Assembly (NCBI GenBank): GCA_003021235.1 | Contig: PXQR01000141.1 | Span: 1,748-50,925, forward strand | Direction: 5' to 3' | From: Halobacteriales archaeon QH_6_64_20 | GTDB taxonomy: Archaea; Halobacteriota; Halobacteria; Halobacteriales; Halococcaceae | Length of the DNA stretch: 49,178 nt | In this document: positions 1 to 9,443 of the stretch, piece by piece | Position numbering within the stretch: the stretch's first letter is position 1 | How the letters are laid out: every line of letters begins with the position of its first letter | Position numbers and translations under genes: made by a program | The notes under the pieces: model-generated | Seen by the model: the letters and a program-made list of their open reading frames with translations, nothing else | Databases searched by the model: none | Told to the model about the DNA's origin: nothing

Positions 1-1547
1 TCGGAGATCCGCCCGCCGCCCTTGCCGATCACGCCGGAGATCTCGCTGTCCTCGACGTAGACCACTGCACGATTCGAGCCCTGGATCTCGACGTCAACGT
101 GCCCGCGGGCGATCGAGCGGATCTCGCGTTCGACCTCCTGGCGGGCGATCCGTGAGACGCCCGAGTCTTGTCCTTCCTCCCCGTCTAACGGAACCGTAAT
201 GACCTGGTTGTTGAACGTGTAGATCTCGTACGCTGCCTCGCCGCTCGCGAAGTCCCGGATCGTGATGACCGGCCGCGCCAAGTCCTCTTCCATCAGGCCT
301 TCCGGAACTTTGACCTGCGTCTCTATGTCGTAGACCGTTGCGACGTCGCCGGCTTCGATGTAGACTACCGTGTCGACGACCTGGGGGATGAGCCCGAGTT
401 CCACGCGGCCGATGAGGCGCTGGAGGGCATCGATCGCCCGCGTCGCGTGGACGACTCCGACCATCCCCACCCCGGCGAGGCGCATGTCCGAAAACACCCG
501 GAAGTCGTTGGTTTTGCGCACCTCGTCGTAGATCGTGTAATCCGGCCGGACCATCAACAGTGAGTCGGCCGTGTTCGCCATGTTACCCCCGAGTTCGGTG
601 TACTGAGTGACCTCCGGGCCGACCTGTAAGTCCCTAGGTTTTTCCATCGTCTTCACCGAATAGTCACCCTCGACGAGGAACTCGGCCACTGCCTGGGCGA
701 AGGTCGACTTGCCGGCTCCGGGAGCGCCCGAGATCAGCATGCCGCGCTGGCGTTCGAGCAGACGCTCTTCGAGTTCCTCGGCGTACTCGTAGTCCTCCAT
801 CGTCGTTCGGGCGATCGGGCGCACCGCGGTAATTTCGAATCCATCGGAAAACGGCGGCCGGGCGATCGCGATGCGGTAGTCGCGCAACTGGATAATGTCC
901 ATGCCCGGTTCGGAGAGTTCGAAAAACCCATCCGAAGACTCCCGGGCATCGCCTTCGATCTCCGAGATCCACTCGGCCAGATCGTCTTCTGCGAGCGCGT
1001 CCTCGCCGATGCGCTCGAAGCGCATCTCGCCGACCGAGCCGCGTTTCGCCATCGGCTCGACCCCGGTCTTGAGGTGGACGCTCATCGTCTCGTCGTCGAA
1101 GAACTCCTCGATTCCCAGCTCGCCGGCCGGACTATACGACTTGGACCCGCGCTGGCGCGGTTCGACCTGCTCAACGGCGAGACCCTTTGCGCGGGCGACC
1201 TCGGCCTGGACGCCGTCGCTCGTGAGCAGTGTCGCGCCGTATTCGCTCGCGACGTCGCGGATGAGCGCGTCGATCTCGCCCGTATGAGCGTCGTGGCGTT
1301 CGCTCGATTCGGGCCGACGACCGACGTACTCCAGACCCTCGATCCCCCCGTTTTCGAGAAGCGTCGTGAGCCGCCGGAGCTCTTCGAGTCCGTCCCAGCC
1401 GCTCTCCTGACCCCTGTTGGCCTGGCCTTCGAGCTCGGCGACGACGGCCTCGGGGACATAGACGCTCGCCCCGGCGAACGTACCGTCTTCGACCCCAGCC
1501 GAGACGCGGCTGTCGACGATTACACTCGTATCCGGTACGATATTCAT
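1..1547 (-). CDS. PIN domain-PilT-type ATPase-KH domain protein (3' end outside window)
   Basis: Runs off the left edge; about 515 residues are visible. The N-terminus (MNIVPDTSVIVDSR) is a PIN-like fold with early acidic residues. A P-loop GAPGAGKS lies at residues 274-281, followed by the hexameric secretion-ATPase-like core (motif DYTIYDEVRK). The last visible part has the KH-type signature GVIGKGGG. This PIN-ATPase-KH order is a known archaeal family thought to act on RNA; the substrate is unknown. Start ATG chosen because a TATA-like element (1571-1580) lies about 28 bases upstream, which fits a leaderless transcript. The missing C-terminus is probably about 100 residues. Domain identity is firm; function is inferred. 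Confidence 0.9.
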   Translation of the reverse strand, partial: MNIVPDTSVIVDSRVSAGVEDGTFAGASVYVPEAVVAELEGQANRGQESGWDGLEELRRLTTLLENGGIEGLEYVGRRPESSERHDAHTGEIDALIRDVASEYGATLLTSDGVQAEVARAKGLAVEQVEPRQRGSKSYSPAGELGIEEFFDDETMSVHLKTGVEPMAKRGSVGEMRFERIGEDALAEDDLAEWISEIEGDARESSDGFFELSEPGMDIIQLRDYRIAIARPPFSDGFEITAVRPIARTTMEDYEYAEELEERLLERQRGMLISGAPGAGKSTFAQAVAEFLVEGDYSVKTMEKPRDLQVGPEVTQYTELGGNMANTADSLLMVRPDYTIYDEVRKTNDFRVFSDMRLAGVGMVGVVHATRAIDALQRLIGRVELGLIPQVVDTVVYIEAGDVATVYDIETQVKVPEGLMEEDLARPVITIRDFASGEAAYEIYTFNNQVITVPLDGEEGQDSGVSRIARQEVEREIRSIARGHVDVEIQGSNRAVVYVEDSEISGVIGKGGGRIS

Positions 1548-1570
1548 ACCGAAACTACGGCTACGAACCA

Positions 1571-1580
1571 CTATAAGGCC
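1571..1580 (-). promoter_or_regulatory. TATA box of the PIN-ATPase gene
   Basis: On the minus strand this reads GGCCTTATAG, centred about 28 bases upstream of the ATG at 1547. The spacing fits a haloarchaeal leaderless promoter. Confidence 0.5.
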
Positions 1581-1818
1581 CTTGAAAGACCGCTCTCGAT
1601 ACCTCACTCAGTGCTCTAACGACCGCTTTCTCCTCGGTGTCGCTGTCGTCCACCGCCGTCCTCGTTCGCTCTCAGTTCGCGATCGAACCGCTCCGTTCCG
1701 GTCCCTCTCAAGCGTGCTGTTCGCTTTCGATCGGACCCGGTTCGATTACGGGACGGACGGTGACTCGATCGCCTCCCATCGGAGCCGTGAAGCCGGTGCC
1801 CGTCGAACCGGCGGTTCG

Positions 1819-3033
1819 ATGCGCGCTCTCACGGACCTGACCCGCGATCTCGTCTCGACCGCGAGCCACGAGGACGAATCCCGTGCCGGGGATCTCATCG
1901 AGACGTGGCTCGCCGAACACACCGATGCGGACGTGACCCGCGACGGAGCCGCCAACGTGATCGCCCGCCGGACGCTCGGTGACGCCGTCCCGGACGCCGA
2001 ATCGAGATCGCTCGCGTTCGTGGGCCATCACGACGTCGTTCCGCCCGACGACTCCCAGCTCGCAGGCGACAGCAACGAGGATGCCGACCGAACCGGGGAA
2101 TACGCCGTCGAAGAACGCGATGGCCGCCTCTACGGCCGGGGTACGGCGGACATGAAGGGCGCGGTCGCCGCCGCGATGTGTGCGTTCCGGGACGCCGCCT
2201 CGAACGCGTCGAAGAACGACGACGATTCGAACACCTCTCGTTCGGCCGAGCAAACCGACGCCGACGTCGACTCGACGGGAGGTGAAACCCCCTCGGTCGA
2301 CGAACTGGTCTTCGCGAGCTTCGTCGGCGAGGAGGTGGGAGGAGTCGGTGCTCGCCACGCCATCGATGCCGGGTTCGCACCCGGCTACGCGATCGTCGGC
2401 GAGGGCTCGACGAACTATTCGAACCCGAACACGACCGACGTCGCCGTTGCCCACAAGGGCCGTCGGGCGAGCACGATCACCGCCCGCGGGGACGCCGCCC
2501 ACGCGAGCGAACCCGAGGCAGGGGAGAACGCGGTCTACCGGGCCTGTGACGCGGTGGACGTAGTGCGGGGCATCGACGCACCGGCCGTCGAGATCGCCGG
2601 CGAGGAGCTACGTGGAAGCGTCGTCGTCACCGAAATCGAGGGCGGATCGGCGTGGAACGTGATCCCCGATTCCTGTACTCTGACGATCGACGAACGCACT
2701 GTTCCAGGCGAGCGCGCGCCGCTCGGAGATGTCGGGGAAACCGCGGGCGTCTCGTGGGACGTCGACCAGGACCTCCCGCCGATGCGCTGTGAGAGCGACG
2801 CGTTCGCCGAGACGGTCCGTGGGGCGGCCGCCGCGGCACAAGAAACTCCCCCAGAGCTCGTCACGAAGCCCCACGCAACCGACGCGGGGTGGCTCGCGGA
2901 AGCCGGCACGGCGTGTGTGGTCTGTGGCCCCGCCGAACCGGGCGAGGCCCACACGAAGGACGAAAGCGTCTCGATCGAGGTGCTGAATCGGTGTTATCGG
3001 ATCTACCGCGGAGCCGCCGAGGCGATATGTTGA
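1819..3033 (+). CDS. M20-family zinc metallopeptidase (ArgE/DapE-like)
   Basis: 404 residues. Shows M20 landmarks in order: a metal-binding GHHDVVPPDD motif (usually GHTDVVPPGD), GRGTADMKG carrying the bridging Asp, the catalytic FVGEEVGG with the general-base Glu, and a late HTKDE containing the final metal His. The fold is a catalytic domain with an inserted dimerisation domain. Between the GRGTADMKG and EEVGG motifs there is an acidic low-complexity insertion (Asp/Ser/Thr rich) typical of halophilic surface loops. Substrate (N-acyl amino acid, succinyl-diaminopimelate or dipeptide) cannot be told from sequence. The frame is open further upstream to 1582, but those residues are Arg-rich and non-acidic, so I start at 1819. 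Confidence 0.85.
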   Translation: MRALTDLTRDLVSTASHEDESRAGDLIETWLAEHTDADVTRDGAANVIARRTLGDAVPDAESRSLAFVGHHDVVPPDDSQLAGDSNEDADRTGEYAVEERDGRLYGRGTADMKGAVAAAMCAFRDAASNASKNDDDSNTSRSAEQTDADVDSTGGETPSVDELVFASFVGEEVGGVGARHAIDAGFAPGYAIVGEGSTNYSNPNTTDVAVAHKGRRASTITARGDAAHASEPEAGENAVYRACDAVDVVRGIDAPAVEIAGEELRGSVVVTEIEGGSAWNVIPDSCTLTIDERTVPGERAPLGDVGETAGVSWDVDQDLPPMRCESDAFAETVRGAAAAAQETPPELVTKPHATDAGWLAEAGTACVVCGPAEPGEAHTKDESVSIEVLNRCYRIYRGAAEAIC

Positions 3034-3210
3034 ACTGACATAGAGCAACCCCTGATCGGTCGCCGTCTATCGACGACGGATGGTACACATCGCTGATATA
3101 CGGAAACAGGGCTGACCACTGCTCGGGATTTATATTACCTCGCTGTCGAGTTCGGATCAGCGGTCGAAATCGGCGTCGCTGACGGTCTCGACTACTGGGG
3201 TGGCCCCCTC

Positions 3211-3691
3211 GTGGCGATAGTCGTCTGTCACCCGCTCGCAGTGCTCTTTCACGGGCTGGGTCACGCCGCGGTCCCGCTCCTGTGCTCGAACGCCGACATC
3301 GAAGTACAGCTCGGCTCCGAGCCGCGGCGTGTGCTGACCGTCGGCCGACTGCGTCTCGTTACCGGATTCGCGGGCGTTTCGTTGTCGACGGGCCTCCCCG
3401 GGTTCTTCCGCGACCGGAACGACTCGCTCGGCCGCGTCGGCACCATTGCAACCCATCTCGCGGGTCCGACGGTCACGGTCGCGCTGTTCGTCGGGACGCT
3501 CGTGGCGATACCGCGGCTCCCGGCTATCGCCGACGACGGTGCGAGTATCGTCCTCCTCATGCTCGGTATCCAAGCCGTCGCTACGCTCGTGCCGATCGAG
3601 TATTCCCGAGTGGTGGGGAGCCTACGCCGGGATCGAGAGCGACGGGTATCGGGCGTTACGGCGTCTCCGCGGCGACCGGTCGAACCGATAG
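3211..3691 (+). pseudogene. decayed M50-like membrane metalloprotease, frameshifted
   Basis: Resembles the haloarchaeal M50-type membrane protease family, but three things are wrong. The zinc motif, normally HExxH, reads HGLGH (catalytic Glu replaced by Gly). The frame breaks near 3612: before it the protein reads LVPIEY, and one frame over it continues PEWWGAYAGIESDGYRAL and stops at 3689-3691, a natural family C-terminus. Removing one T from TATTCCCGAG joins the two parts. Finally, the only in-frame start is a GTG at 3211, right before the His motif, although the frame is open upstream and a TATA-like sequence lies at 3129-3137. Uncorrected, the frame would run to 3846 with an Arg-rich non-family tail. 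Either a pseudogene or partly a sequencing error; the Glu loss favours decay. Confidence 0.6.
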
Positions 3692-3871
3692 CTCCCCGAT
3701 GGGACGTCGCCCGCTCGAACGGGAGTGATCGAAATCGCTCGAACGAATCGCGAGCCCGTGTCGTCGAACGGCCTGACTGGTTCGTGCAACGTCCAGCAAT
3801 GCCCGGCAACGTCCGGCAATATCCGGTGCCGGAGGCGTGGCTTTGATACCCGTCGGCGCTTCCCTTCCGCT

Positions 3872-5380
3872 ATGGCGACCGACGCGACTCAGAGCGAGGC
3901 CCCCGACGCCTACGACGAGTTGATGGAGCGATACGGCCGGATTTCGAGCATCCGGGACGCTTCTGGAGTACTTAGCTGGGACCAACAGGTGATGATGCCC
4001 GAGGGCGGCACCCCGGCGCGCTCACAGCAACTGTCGGCGCTGTCGGCGACGAGCCACGAACTGTTCACCGCGGACGAATTCGGCGACGCCTTGGAAGCCG
4101 CCGAGAGCGTTGACCTCGATGACCGCCGGGAAGCGGCGCTCCGGGAGATCCGCCGGGAGTACGAACGGTCGATACGCGTCGATACCGACCTCGTCGAGCG
4201 CATCAGCCGGACCACCAGCGAGGCCCTGCCCGTCTGGACTGAAGCCAAGGAAAGTGACGATTTCGAACAGTTCGCGCCGGTCCTCGAGGACTTAGTCGAA
4301 CTCAAACGCGAGTACGCGATCCAGATCGACCCCGACGCCGACCCCTACGCGGTGCTCTTCGAGGACTACGAACCCTACCTCGGCCTCGATACCGCAGAGG
4401 AGGTCCTGACCCGACTGCGTGACGAACTCGTCCCGCTGATCGAGGAGATCGAAGACTCCGATACCGACCTCGCGTCGCCCTTCTCAGGCACCTACCCCGA
4501 AGCCGACCAGGAAGCGCTCGCTCGGGACACCCTCGATCTCGTGGGGTACGACTGGGATCGGGGCCGCCTCGACGTCTCGGCCCATCCGTTCACGTCGGGC
4601 AACCAGTTCGACGCCCGGATCACGACCCGCTTCGACGAGGAAGATCCTCTGGGCGCACTCACGAGCACCGTCCACGAGTTCGGCCACGCAACGTACGCGC
4701 TCGGATTGCCCGATGACGCCTACGGCACCCCGCTGGGCGATGCCAGGGACCTCTCGGTGCATGAATCCCAGTCCCGGCTCTGGGAGAACCACGTCGGGCG
4801 CTCGATGCCCTTCTGGAACCTCCTCACCCCTACCGTTGAGGAGCGACTCGGCGTTGAGGCCACTCCGCAGGAGTTCTACGAGGCGGCCAATCGTATCTAC
4901 CCCGACAATCGAATCCGAGTCGAAGCCGACGAGCTGACCTATCACATGCACATCGTGCTCCGCTTCGAGATCGAGCGCGACCTCATTAGCGGGGACCTGG
5001 CGGTCGAGGACGTTCCTCGAGTGTGGAACGAGAAGATGGACGACTACCTCGGGATCGTCCCCGAGAACGACGCGGAAGGTTGCTTGCAGGACATCCACTG
5101 GTCGCACGGTTCCTTCGGGTATTTCCCGACCTACTCGCTCGGGAGCGTGCTCGCCGCCCAACTCTACGCGAAGGCGGAGGCGGATCTCGACGGCCTCGAC
5201 GGGGACATCGAAGTCGGCGAGTTCGGCGACCTTCGCGAGTGGCTCACCGAGAACGTTCATCGCCACGGGAAGCGCTACCGCACGCCCGAACTGGTCCGGG
5301 AAGCCACCGGTGCCGAGTACTCCGCCGACGCCTTTCTCGACTACGCGACCGGGAAGTTCACCGCGCTGTACGATCTCTAA
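3872..5380 (+). CDS. M32-family carboxypeptidase (Taq carboxypeptidase type)
   Basis: 502 residues, the normal M32 length. All family signatures are visible: AHPFTSG, DARITTRF, the zinc site HEFGH near residue 268, HESQSRLWEN, the conserved EADELTYHMHI, and near the C-terminus GCLQDIHWSHGSFGYFPTY. These are metal-dependent carboxypeptidases that release C-terminal residues from peptides in the cytoplasm; there is no signal peptide. Start ATG at 3872 is favoured because a TATA-like TTTGATA lies about 27 bases upstream and the upstream in-frame stretch is Arg-rich. Intact and likely active. Confidence 0.95.
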   Translation: MATDATQSEAPDAYDELMERYGRISSIRDASGVLSWDQQVMMPEGGTPARSQQLSALSATSHELFTADEFGDALEAAESVDLDDRREAALREIRREYERSIRVDTDLVERISRTTSEALPVWTEAKESDDFEQFAPVLEDLVELKREYAIQIDPDADPYAVLFEDYEPYLGLDTAEEVLTRLRDELVPLIEEIEDSDTDLASPFSGTYPEADQEALARDTLDLVGYDWDRGRLDVSAHPFTSGNQFDARITTRFDEEDPLGALTSTVHEFGHATYALGLPDDAYGTPLGDARDLSVHESQSRLWENHVGRSMPFWNLLTPTVEERLGVEATPQEFYEAANRIYPDNRIRVEADELTYHMHIVLRFEIERDLISGDLAVEDVPRVWNEKMDDYLGIVPENDAEGCLQDIHWSHGSFGYFPTYSLGSVLAAQLYAKAEADLDGLDGDIEVGEFGDLREWLTENVHRHGKRYRTPELVREATGAEYSADAFLDYATGKFTALYDL

Positions 5381-5529
5381 CGTCCGAGAATCTTCGGCCG
5401 CGTTTCGTTTCGTTCGGTTCCGTTCCGTTTCTCGTCGTCCGCTCGGCGTTCCGCTTCGCTTCGGTAGTTGCCCCTTCCGTCGATCCCGCCTTTCAGCGGT
5501 CCCGTTCTCCCGGCGGTTCGTTCGGCCCG

Positions 5530-6012
5530 TCAGCTAACGGTGGTCTCGACGACGGCGACCGGGTGCCCGTCGACGAACAGCCGCACGGTGACACGGTCAC
5601 CCAGCGCCGGTTGTGGCGCGTTGGTCGTCGCCGCGATCTCGAACCCGGCGACCTCGCCGGCCGACCAACCGGTATCGGCGCTCCCGGCGTTGAACGGGCC
5701 ATTGGGGGTGCCGTTGTACCCGGTCATCCCCGTCGCCGGCACCGCCGGCTGGTGGGTCAGGGGCTCGCCGTCCACGGCGACACGCACCACGAGGCTCCTT
5801 ACGTCGAGCGTGTCGCCGTTCGTATGCACGAGACTTACCTGCGTGCCGCCGCTCGCGAGACGTTCCACCTCGACGGAGATCGACGCTTCCGGCGGGTCCT
5901 CCAAACCGACACCGACACCGAACAACATGCCGCCGACGAGCGTAGCCAGTACTACGGTGATGAGCACCATCGTCGTAACGCCGACGACCGGCGCGACACC
6001 CCTCTCTGCCAC
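5530..6012 (-). CDS. type IV pilin-like protein
   Basis: 160 residues. A short charged leader (MAERG) is followed by VAPVVGVTTMVLITVVLATL, the haloarchaeal class III prepilin signal that PibD-type peptidase cuts at the Gly-Val bond, and the hydrophobic helix that forms the pilus core. The remainder is a beta-rich extracellular domain. It ends 35 bases upstream of the start-side neighbour's stop and is transcribed in the same direction as the large exported protein at 6047-7645, so they may be co-transcribed. The specific role (adhesion pilus, minor pilin) is not readable. Confidence 0.8.
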   Translation of the reverse strand: MAERGVAPVVGVTTMVLITVVLATLVGGMLFGVGVGLEDPPEASISVEVERLASGGTQVSLVHTNGDTLDVRSLVVRVAVDGEPLTHQPAVPATGMTGYNGTPNGPFNAGSADTGWSAGEVAGFEIAATTNAPQPALGDRVTVRLFVDGHPVAVVETTVS

Positions 6013-6046
6013 GCTGTAGGGGTAGTCCCCGCTTTTCGTATCAATA

Positions 6047-7645
6047 TCAGCCTGATATCTCAGGCCTGAGCTCGAACACCGGCGTCGCTCTCGCGGTAAG
6101 CGTCGATCGGCTCTTCGTCGGAAGCCTCGATACGTTCGTACCGGAGCCGTTCTCGGCGCCGAGTCCGGTTTCGGTACTGGGATCGGCTTCAGGGTCGGAG
6201 CCGGTTTCGACCATCTCCGATCGGTCCCCGGGCGCGGACGCCGACCCGTTCGCCGACGGTATCGATTCGTTCGCCGATCCCGCCGATCCCGTCGATCCCG
6301 TCCCGTCCTCGGCCGTCGATCGCGGGTCCGACGCGAAGCGCACCGTTGCCGTGCTCTCGCCGTTGACGACGGTTACGTTGACCTCTCCGCGCGGCGTGAT
6401 CGCCCACAGCGATCCGTCGGGACCGGTTCGACCGACGATCCGGTCGTCGACGAACACGGTGGCGTTCGCCGCCCGGCCGCCGCCGGCCGCCGTGACCGAG
6501 ACGTTCATTGGACCCGTTGTATGCGTGCGACCGACCTGCACTCCGAGTCCTGCTTCGGCTACGGCGACCGGCGGCGCGGTCGGCACCGCTCGCAGGCGCT
6601 TGACCTGGATCTCGCGGAAGACGTTCGCGCTCTCGGCATCGAGATGGGTAGTCAGCCGTCCCTGCCGGTGAAAGAGCGTAAAGCGATAACTGCCCGCGGC
6701 GGGCCCGCCCGCGGACTCGACGCCCGCGGACGCGTTCCACGCCCACGGGTAGGCCGCGCTCACTCGGTCGAGCGCTGTTAGGATACTCCCTACTTCGTTC
6801 GGCGGGCCGTCGTCGCGCTCGGCGGGGAGGTACGCGTCCCGGACGTATCGCCCGTTGTCGATCGTCGCGAGCACGACGCCGCCGTCGGCGCCGTCGGCGC
6901 CGGTGTCGGCCGTTTCGACGTACACCGTAACCGGGTCGATGCCGCGAAGCGCCGCGACGATCTCCCGGCGAAGGGGGCTCGTGAGCAGGCCTACCCGTAC
7001 TCGCCGGTCGCGCGCCCAGCTATCGACCGACGTCCCGTTGATCGCGCTCGCGGGCACGGACACCGCGGCGGTTTCGAGGCGATCGATCGTCCCCCGGAGG
7101 CGTACGGCTCGAACCTGGATCCGTCCGAGCGTACGGACGAACTCGCGCGTCCGGAGTTCCCCGCCCTCGTACGCCTCGATCGCCGCGCGCTGTTCGGCTC
7201 CGAGACGCTCGATCCGGCGCTCGATGCGAGTTCCTACCTCCCGGATCACGGCCCGTTTTGCCGCCGTGGTGTTCGCCCGTGAGAGGCGCTCGTCGATCGT
7301 GAGCGTCCCGATGCGCCCCTCCGTCGCCGCGGTGTCGACCGCGAGCGCCCCGCCGACGTCGAGAGTCACCGCCGTCGTCGTCGCGTTCGAGACGTTTCCG
7401 GGCGCGATCGCGAGGTACGCCGTGGTGTTCTCGGCGGGAGTCGCGAGCACGGTCGGCGGGGACGCGATCGCGTTCGGTCGCCCCGCTCGTGCCGGCGGGA
7501 TCGGTGTCGTCGGAACCGACGCCGCCGAAGCCGACCCTGGCGGCGTCGCCTGACTCGACTGTTCGGTTACGGGTGAAGCGGTCGCGGCGATCGCCGCCGG
7601 GGAGAGCACACAGAGCGCGGCGACGACCGCGACCGTCCGATGCAT
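6047..7645 (-). CDS. exported haloarchaeal protein of unknown function (DUF7096/DUF7094-like)
   Basis: 532 residues with a Sec signal peptide (MHRTVAVVAALCVLSPAAIA). The N-terminal half looks helical and coiled, rich in Glu/Arg repeats such as RIERRIERLGAEQRAAIE. It is followed by a module with VTVYVETADTG and a beta-rich part near residues 370-450. The last 90 residues are Ser/Gly/Glu low complexity. The layout matches a haloarchaeal exported family that I recall as DUF7096 plus DUF7094; that label is from memory. The gene is divergent from the membrane winged-helix protein at 7795, with a 149-base shared promoter region. ATG at 7645 is chosen over a start seven codons upstream because a TATA box lies about 27 bases before it. 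Confidence 0.75.
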   Translation of the reverse strand: MHRTVAVVAALCVLSPAAIAATASPVTEQSSQATPPGSASAASVPTTPIPPARAGRPNAIASPPTVLATPAENTTAYLAIAPGNVSNATTTAVTLDVGGALAVDTAATEGRIGTLTIDERLSRANTTAAKRAVIREVGTRIERRIERLGAEQRAAIEAYEGGELRTREFVRTLGRIQVRAVRLRGTIDRLETAAVSVPASAINGTSVDSWARDRRVRVGLLTSPLRREIVAALRGIDPVTVYVETADTGADGADGGVVLATIDNGRYVRDAYLPAERDDGPPNEVGSILTALDRVSAAYPWAWNASAGVESAGGPAAGSYRFTLFHRQGRLTTHLDAESANVFREIQVKRLRAVPTAPPVAVAEAGLGVQVGRTHTTGPMNVSVTAAGGGRAANATVFVDDRIVGRTGPDGSLWAITPRGEVNVTVVNGESTATVRFASDPRSTAEDGTGSTGSAGSANESIPSANGSASAPGDRSEMVETGSDPEADPSTETGLGAENGSGTNVSRLPTKSRSTLTARATPVFELRPEISG

Positions 7646-7668
7646 TCGCCTGGAGGGTAGCACCACGG

Positions 7669-7676
7669 CTACTAAA
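7669..7676 (-). promoter_or_regulatory. TATA box of the 7645 gene
   Basis: Minus strand TTTTAGTA centred about 27 bases before the ATG at 7645; supports a leaderless start. On the plus strand TTTTATT near 7746-7752 could serve the divergent gene at 7795. Confidence 0.45.
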
Positions 7677-7794
7677 AGCCACTCGCTATACCCTTCAGCA
7701 TCGTCGCCCGAGGACGGTCGATACCTTTCAGGTCGCCCTGTAAGGTTTTATTGCGGACGAAACCGTTTTGCTCGCGGGCTAGTTTCTCGCTGTC

Positions 7795-9192
7795 ATGCAG
7801 GACCCCGTCTCGTTCGTCGTCCCCGTCTTGTTCGTCGTTCTCGTAGCGACGGCGGCGACCGCGACGACCGACGCCGTCGGGGGGGTCGGGGAAGCGTCCG
7901 CGTCCCCCGCCCCCGAGGCGACGGTCCCGCCCGCAAGCGTCGTTTCCGACGTCGCGCCGGCGTCCCCGACCCCCGACGTCCCGGCGCTCGCGCCCGGGTG
8001 GTCCGCCCGTACTTGGAGTGACCCATTACGACACAAGGGAGGATCGTCGCACCACGACGGCAGGGCGGCACAGGGCAACGCGGCGCAGGGCGGAACGGCG
8101 CAAGTGGAGCCGGGCGAGGGACCGACGGGCGCGAGTCCATCGGACGACCCGACGGGAACGAACTTCACGATACGACTACGATCGAACGGCGACGCCGAGT
8201 GGACGGTTAGCATGGGAGTGAACTTATCGGGAGCCAACGAGACCCGGGTCTTTCGGAGCCTCGGGAACCGATACGAGGCCGGTCGCGCCGACATCGGGCC
8301 AGGGGTCGCGCCGTTCGAGCGCGCGAACGCGGCCGCCGGCGAGCGGATCAACCGAGACATGAGCCTGCTCGAGGTCTCCCGGTCGGCCCGGATCGAGAAC
8401 GGTACCGGGTACCTCACGCTTCGGTTCGTCTGGACGAACTTCGCCGAGGAGAGCGGGAGCCGGATCCGGGTCGGCGACGCCTTCCTGACTCCACGGGGAA
8501 CGTGGTTGCCCGGGTTGGCGGCCGATCAGACGCTCACCTTCGTTCCGCCGCCGGGCTACGGTGTGAACAGCGCGCCGATCGGGCCGGACAACGGGACGCT
8601 CCGCTGGGACGGCCCCGAAGAGTTCGAACCGGGGTCGCTCACGATAACCTACCGGCGCGGCCTCCGAGCGACGACTGCGACCACGACCACGACGACGGCG
8701 ACGACGACGGCGACGCCCCCGGCCGACTCGGGGGTACCGCTCGTCCCGTTAGCGGGGATCGGGATGCTCGGCGTCGGATTGCTGGTAGCGTTATACGCCC
8801 GTTCGCGCGGGCTTTCGCTCCCCGGCGACGACGGAGCTAGAACTGACGCCGGCGACGGTAGCGACGCCGCTGGCGAGCCGGCCGAAGGAACCGCCTCCGA
8901 ATCCGACTCGGCATCCGACGGGAGCGCACACACGACCGGCGCGGCCGGTACGGGCGTAGGGATCGACGAGGAACTCCTCTCGGACGAAGAGCGCGTCGAG
9001 CGCCTGCTCGAAGCCAATGGCGGCCGGATGCGCCAGGCCGCCATCGTCACCGAGACCCGGTGGTCGAACGCGAAGGTCTCCCAATTGCTCTCGGCGATGG
9101 ATCGCGAGGGGAAAGTCGACAAGCTCCGTATCGGCCGCGAGAACCTTATCTCGTTGCCCGACCAGGACGTAAGCGACGCCGAGGACGACTGA
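7795..9192 (+). CDS. membrane-anchored winged-helix protein with extracellular domain (DUF7345/DUF7343-like)
   Basis: 465 residues. A hydrophobic N-terminal signal is followed by a low-complexity stretch, then an extracellular beta domain (about residues 120-285: TNFTIRLRSNGDAEWTV through GSLTITYRRG). A Thr-only linker precedes one transmembrane helix (PLAGIGMLGVGLLVALYA), then an acidic linker. The C-terminal winged helix (about residues 395-455) has ERVERLLEANGGRMRQAAIV and WSNAKVSQLLSAMDREG. This puts a DNA-binding domain inside the cell and a sensor domain outside. Haloarchaeal proteins of this plan are annotated as HTH proteins with DUF7345/DUF7343 (names from memory). Divergent from an exported protein that could be its partner or target. 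Ligand and regulon unknown. Confidence 0.8.
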   Translation: MQDPVSFVVPVLFVVLVATAATATTDAVGGVGEASASPAPEATVPPASVVSDVAPASPTPDVPALAPGWSARTWSDPLRHKGGSSHHDGRAAQGNAAQGGTAQVEPGEGPTGASPSDDPTGTNFTIRLRSNGDAEWTVSMGVNLSGANETRVFRSLGNRYEAGRADIGPGVAPFERANAAAGERINRDMSLLEVSRSARIENGTGYLTLRFVWTNFAEESGSRIRVGDAFLTPRGTWLPGLAADQTLTFVPPPGYGVNSAPIGPDNGTLRWDGPEEFEPGSLTITYRRGLRATTATTTTTTATTTATPPADSGVPLVPLAGIGMLGVGLLVALYARSRGLSLPGDDGARTDAGDGSDAAGEPAEGTASESDSASDGSAHTTGAAGTGVGIDEELLSDEERVERLLEANGGRMRQAAIVTETRWSNAKVSQLLSAMDREGKVDKLRIGRENLISLPDQDVSDAEDD

Positions 9193-9443
9193 TCGCGCTT
9201 TCTCACTACCATGTCGGTTCGCTACGGCATCGGTTCGCCGAGGAACGGACGTTTCGCCGAAGAGCGGGCTCCGGTCGACACTGCCCGAAGCCCGCCGTTG
9301 CGATCCGCGCTCGGTCGCCCGTCGGGAGGGCCCGGGATTTCGGCGGTCCCGGACCGGCGCGATAGCGTCCGACCTAACGACAAGGGGGCACGCGGGTCCC
9401 CGGTTTCATAACCGTTAACTCGTCCACGCTGCTGTAATCGATC

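Noticed and set aside
5023-6069. Plus-strand open frame of 348 codons
   Set aside because: Runs out of frame through the M32 gene end and antisense to the pilin; Arg-rich.
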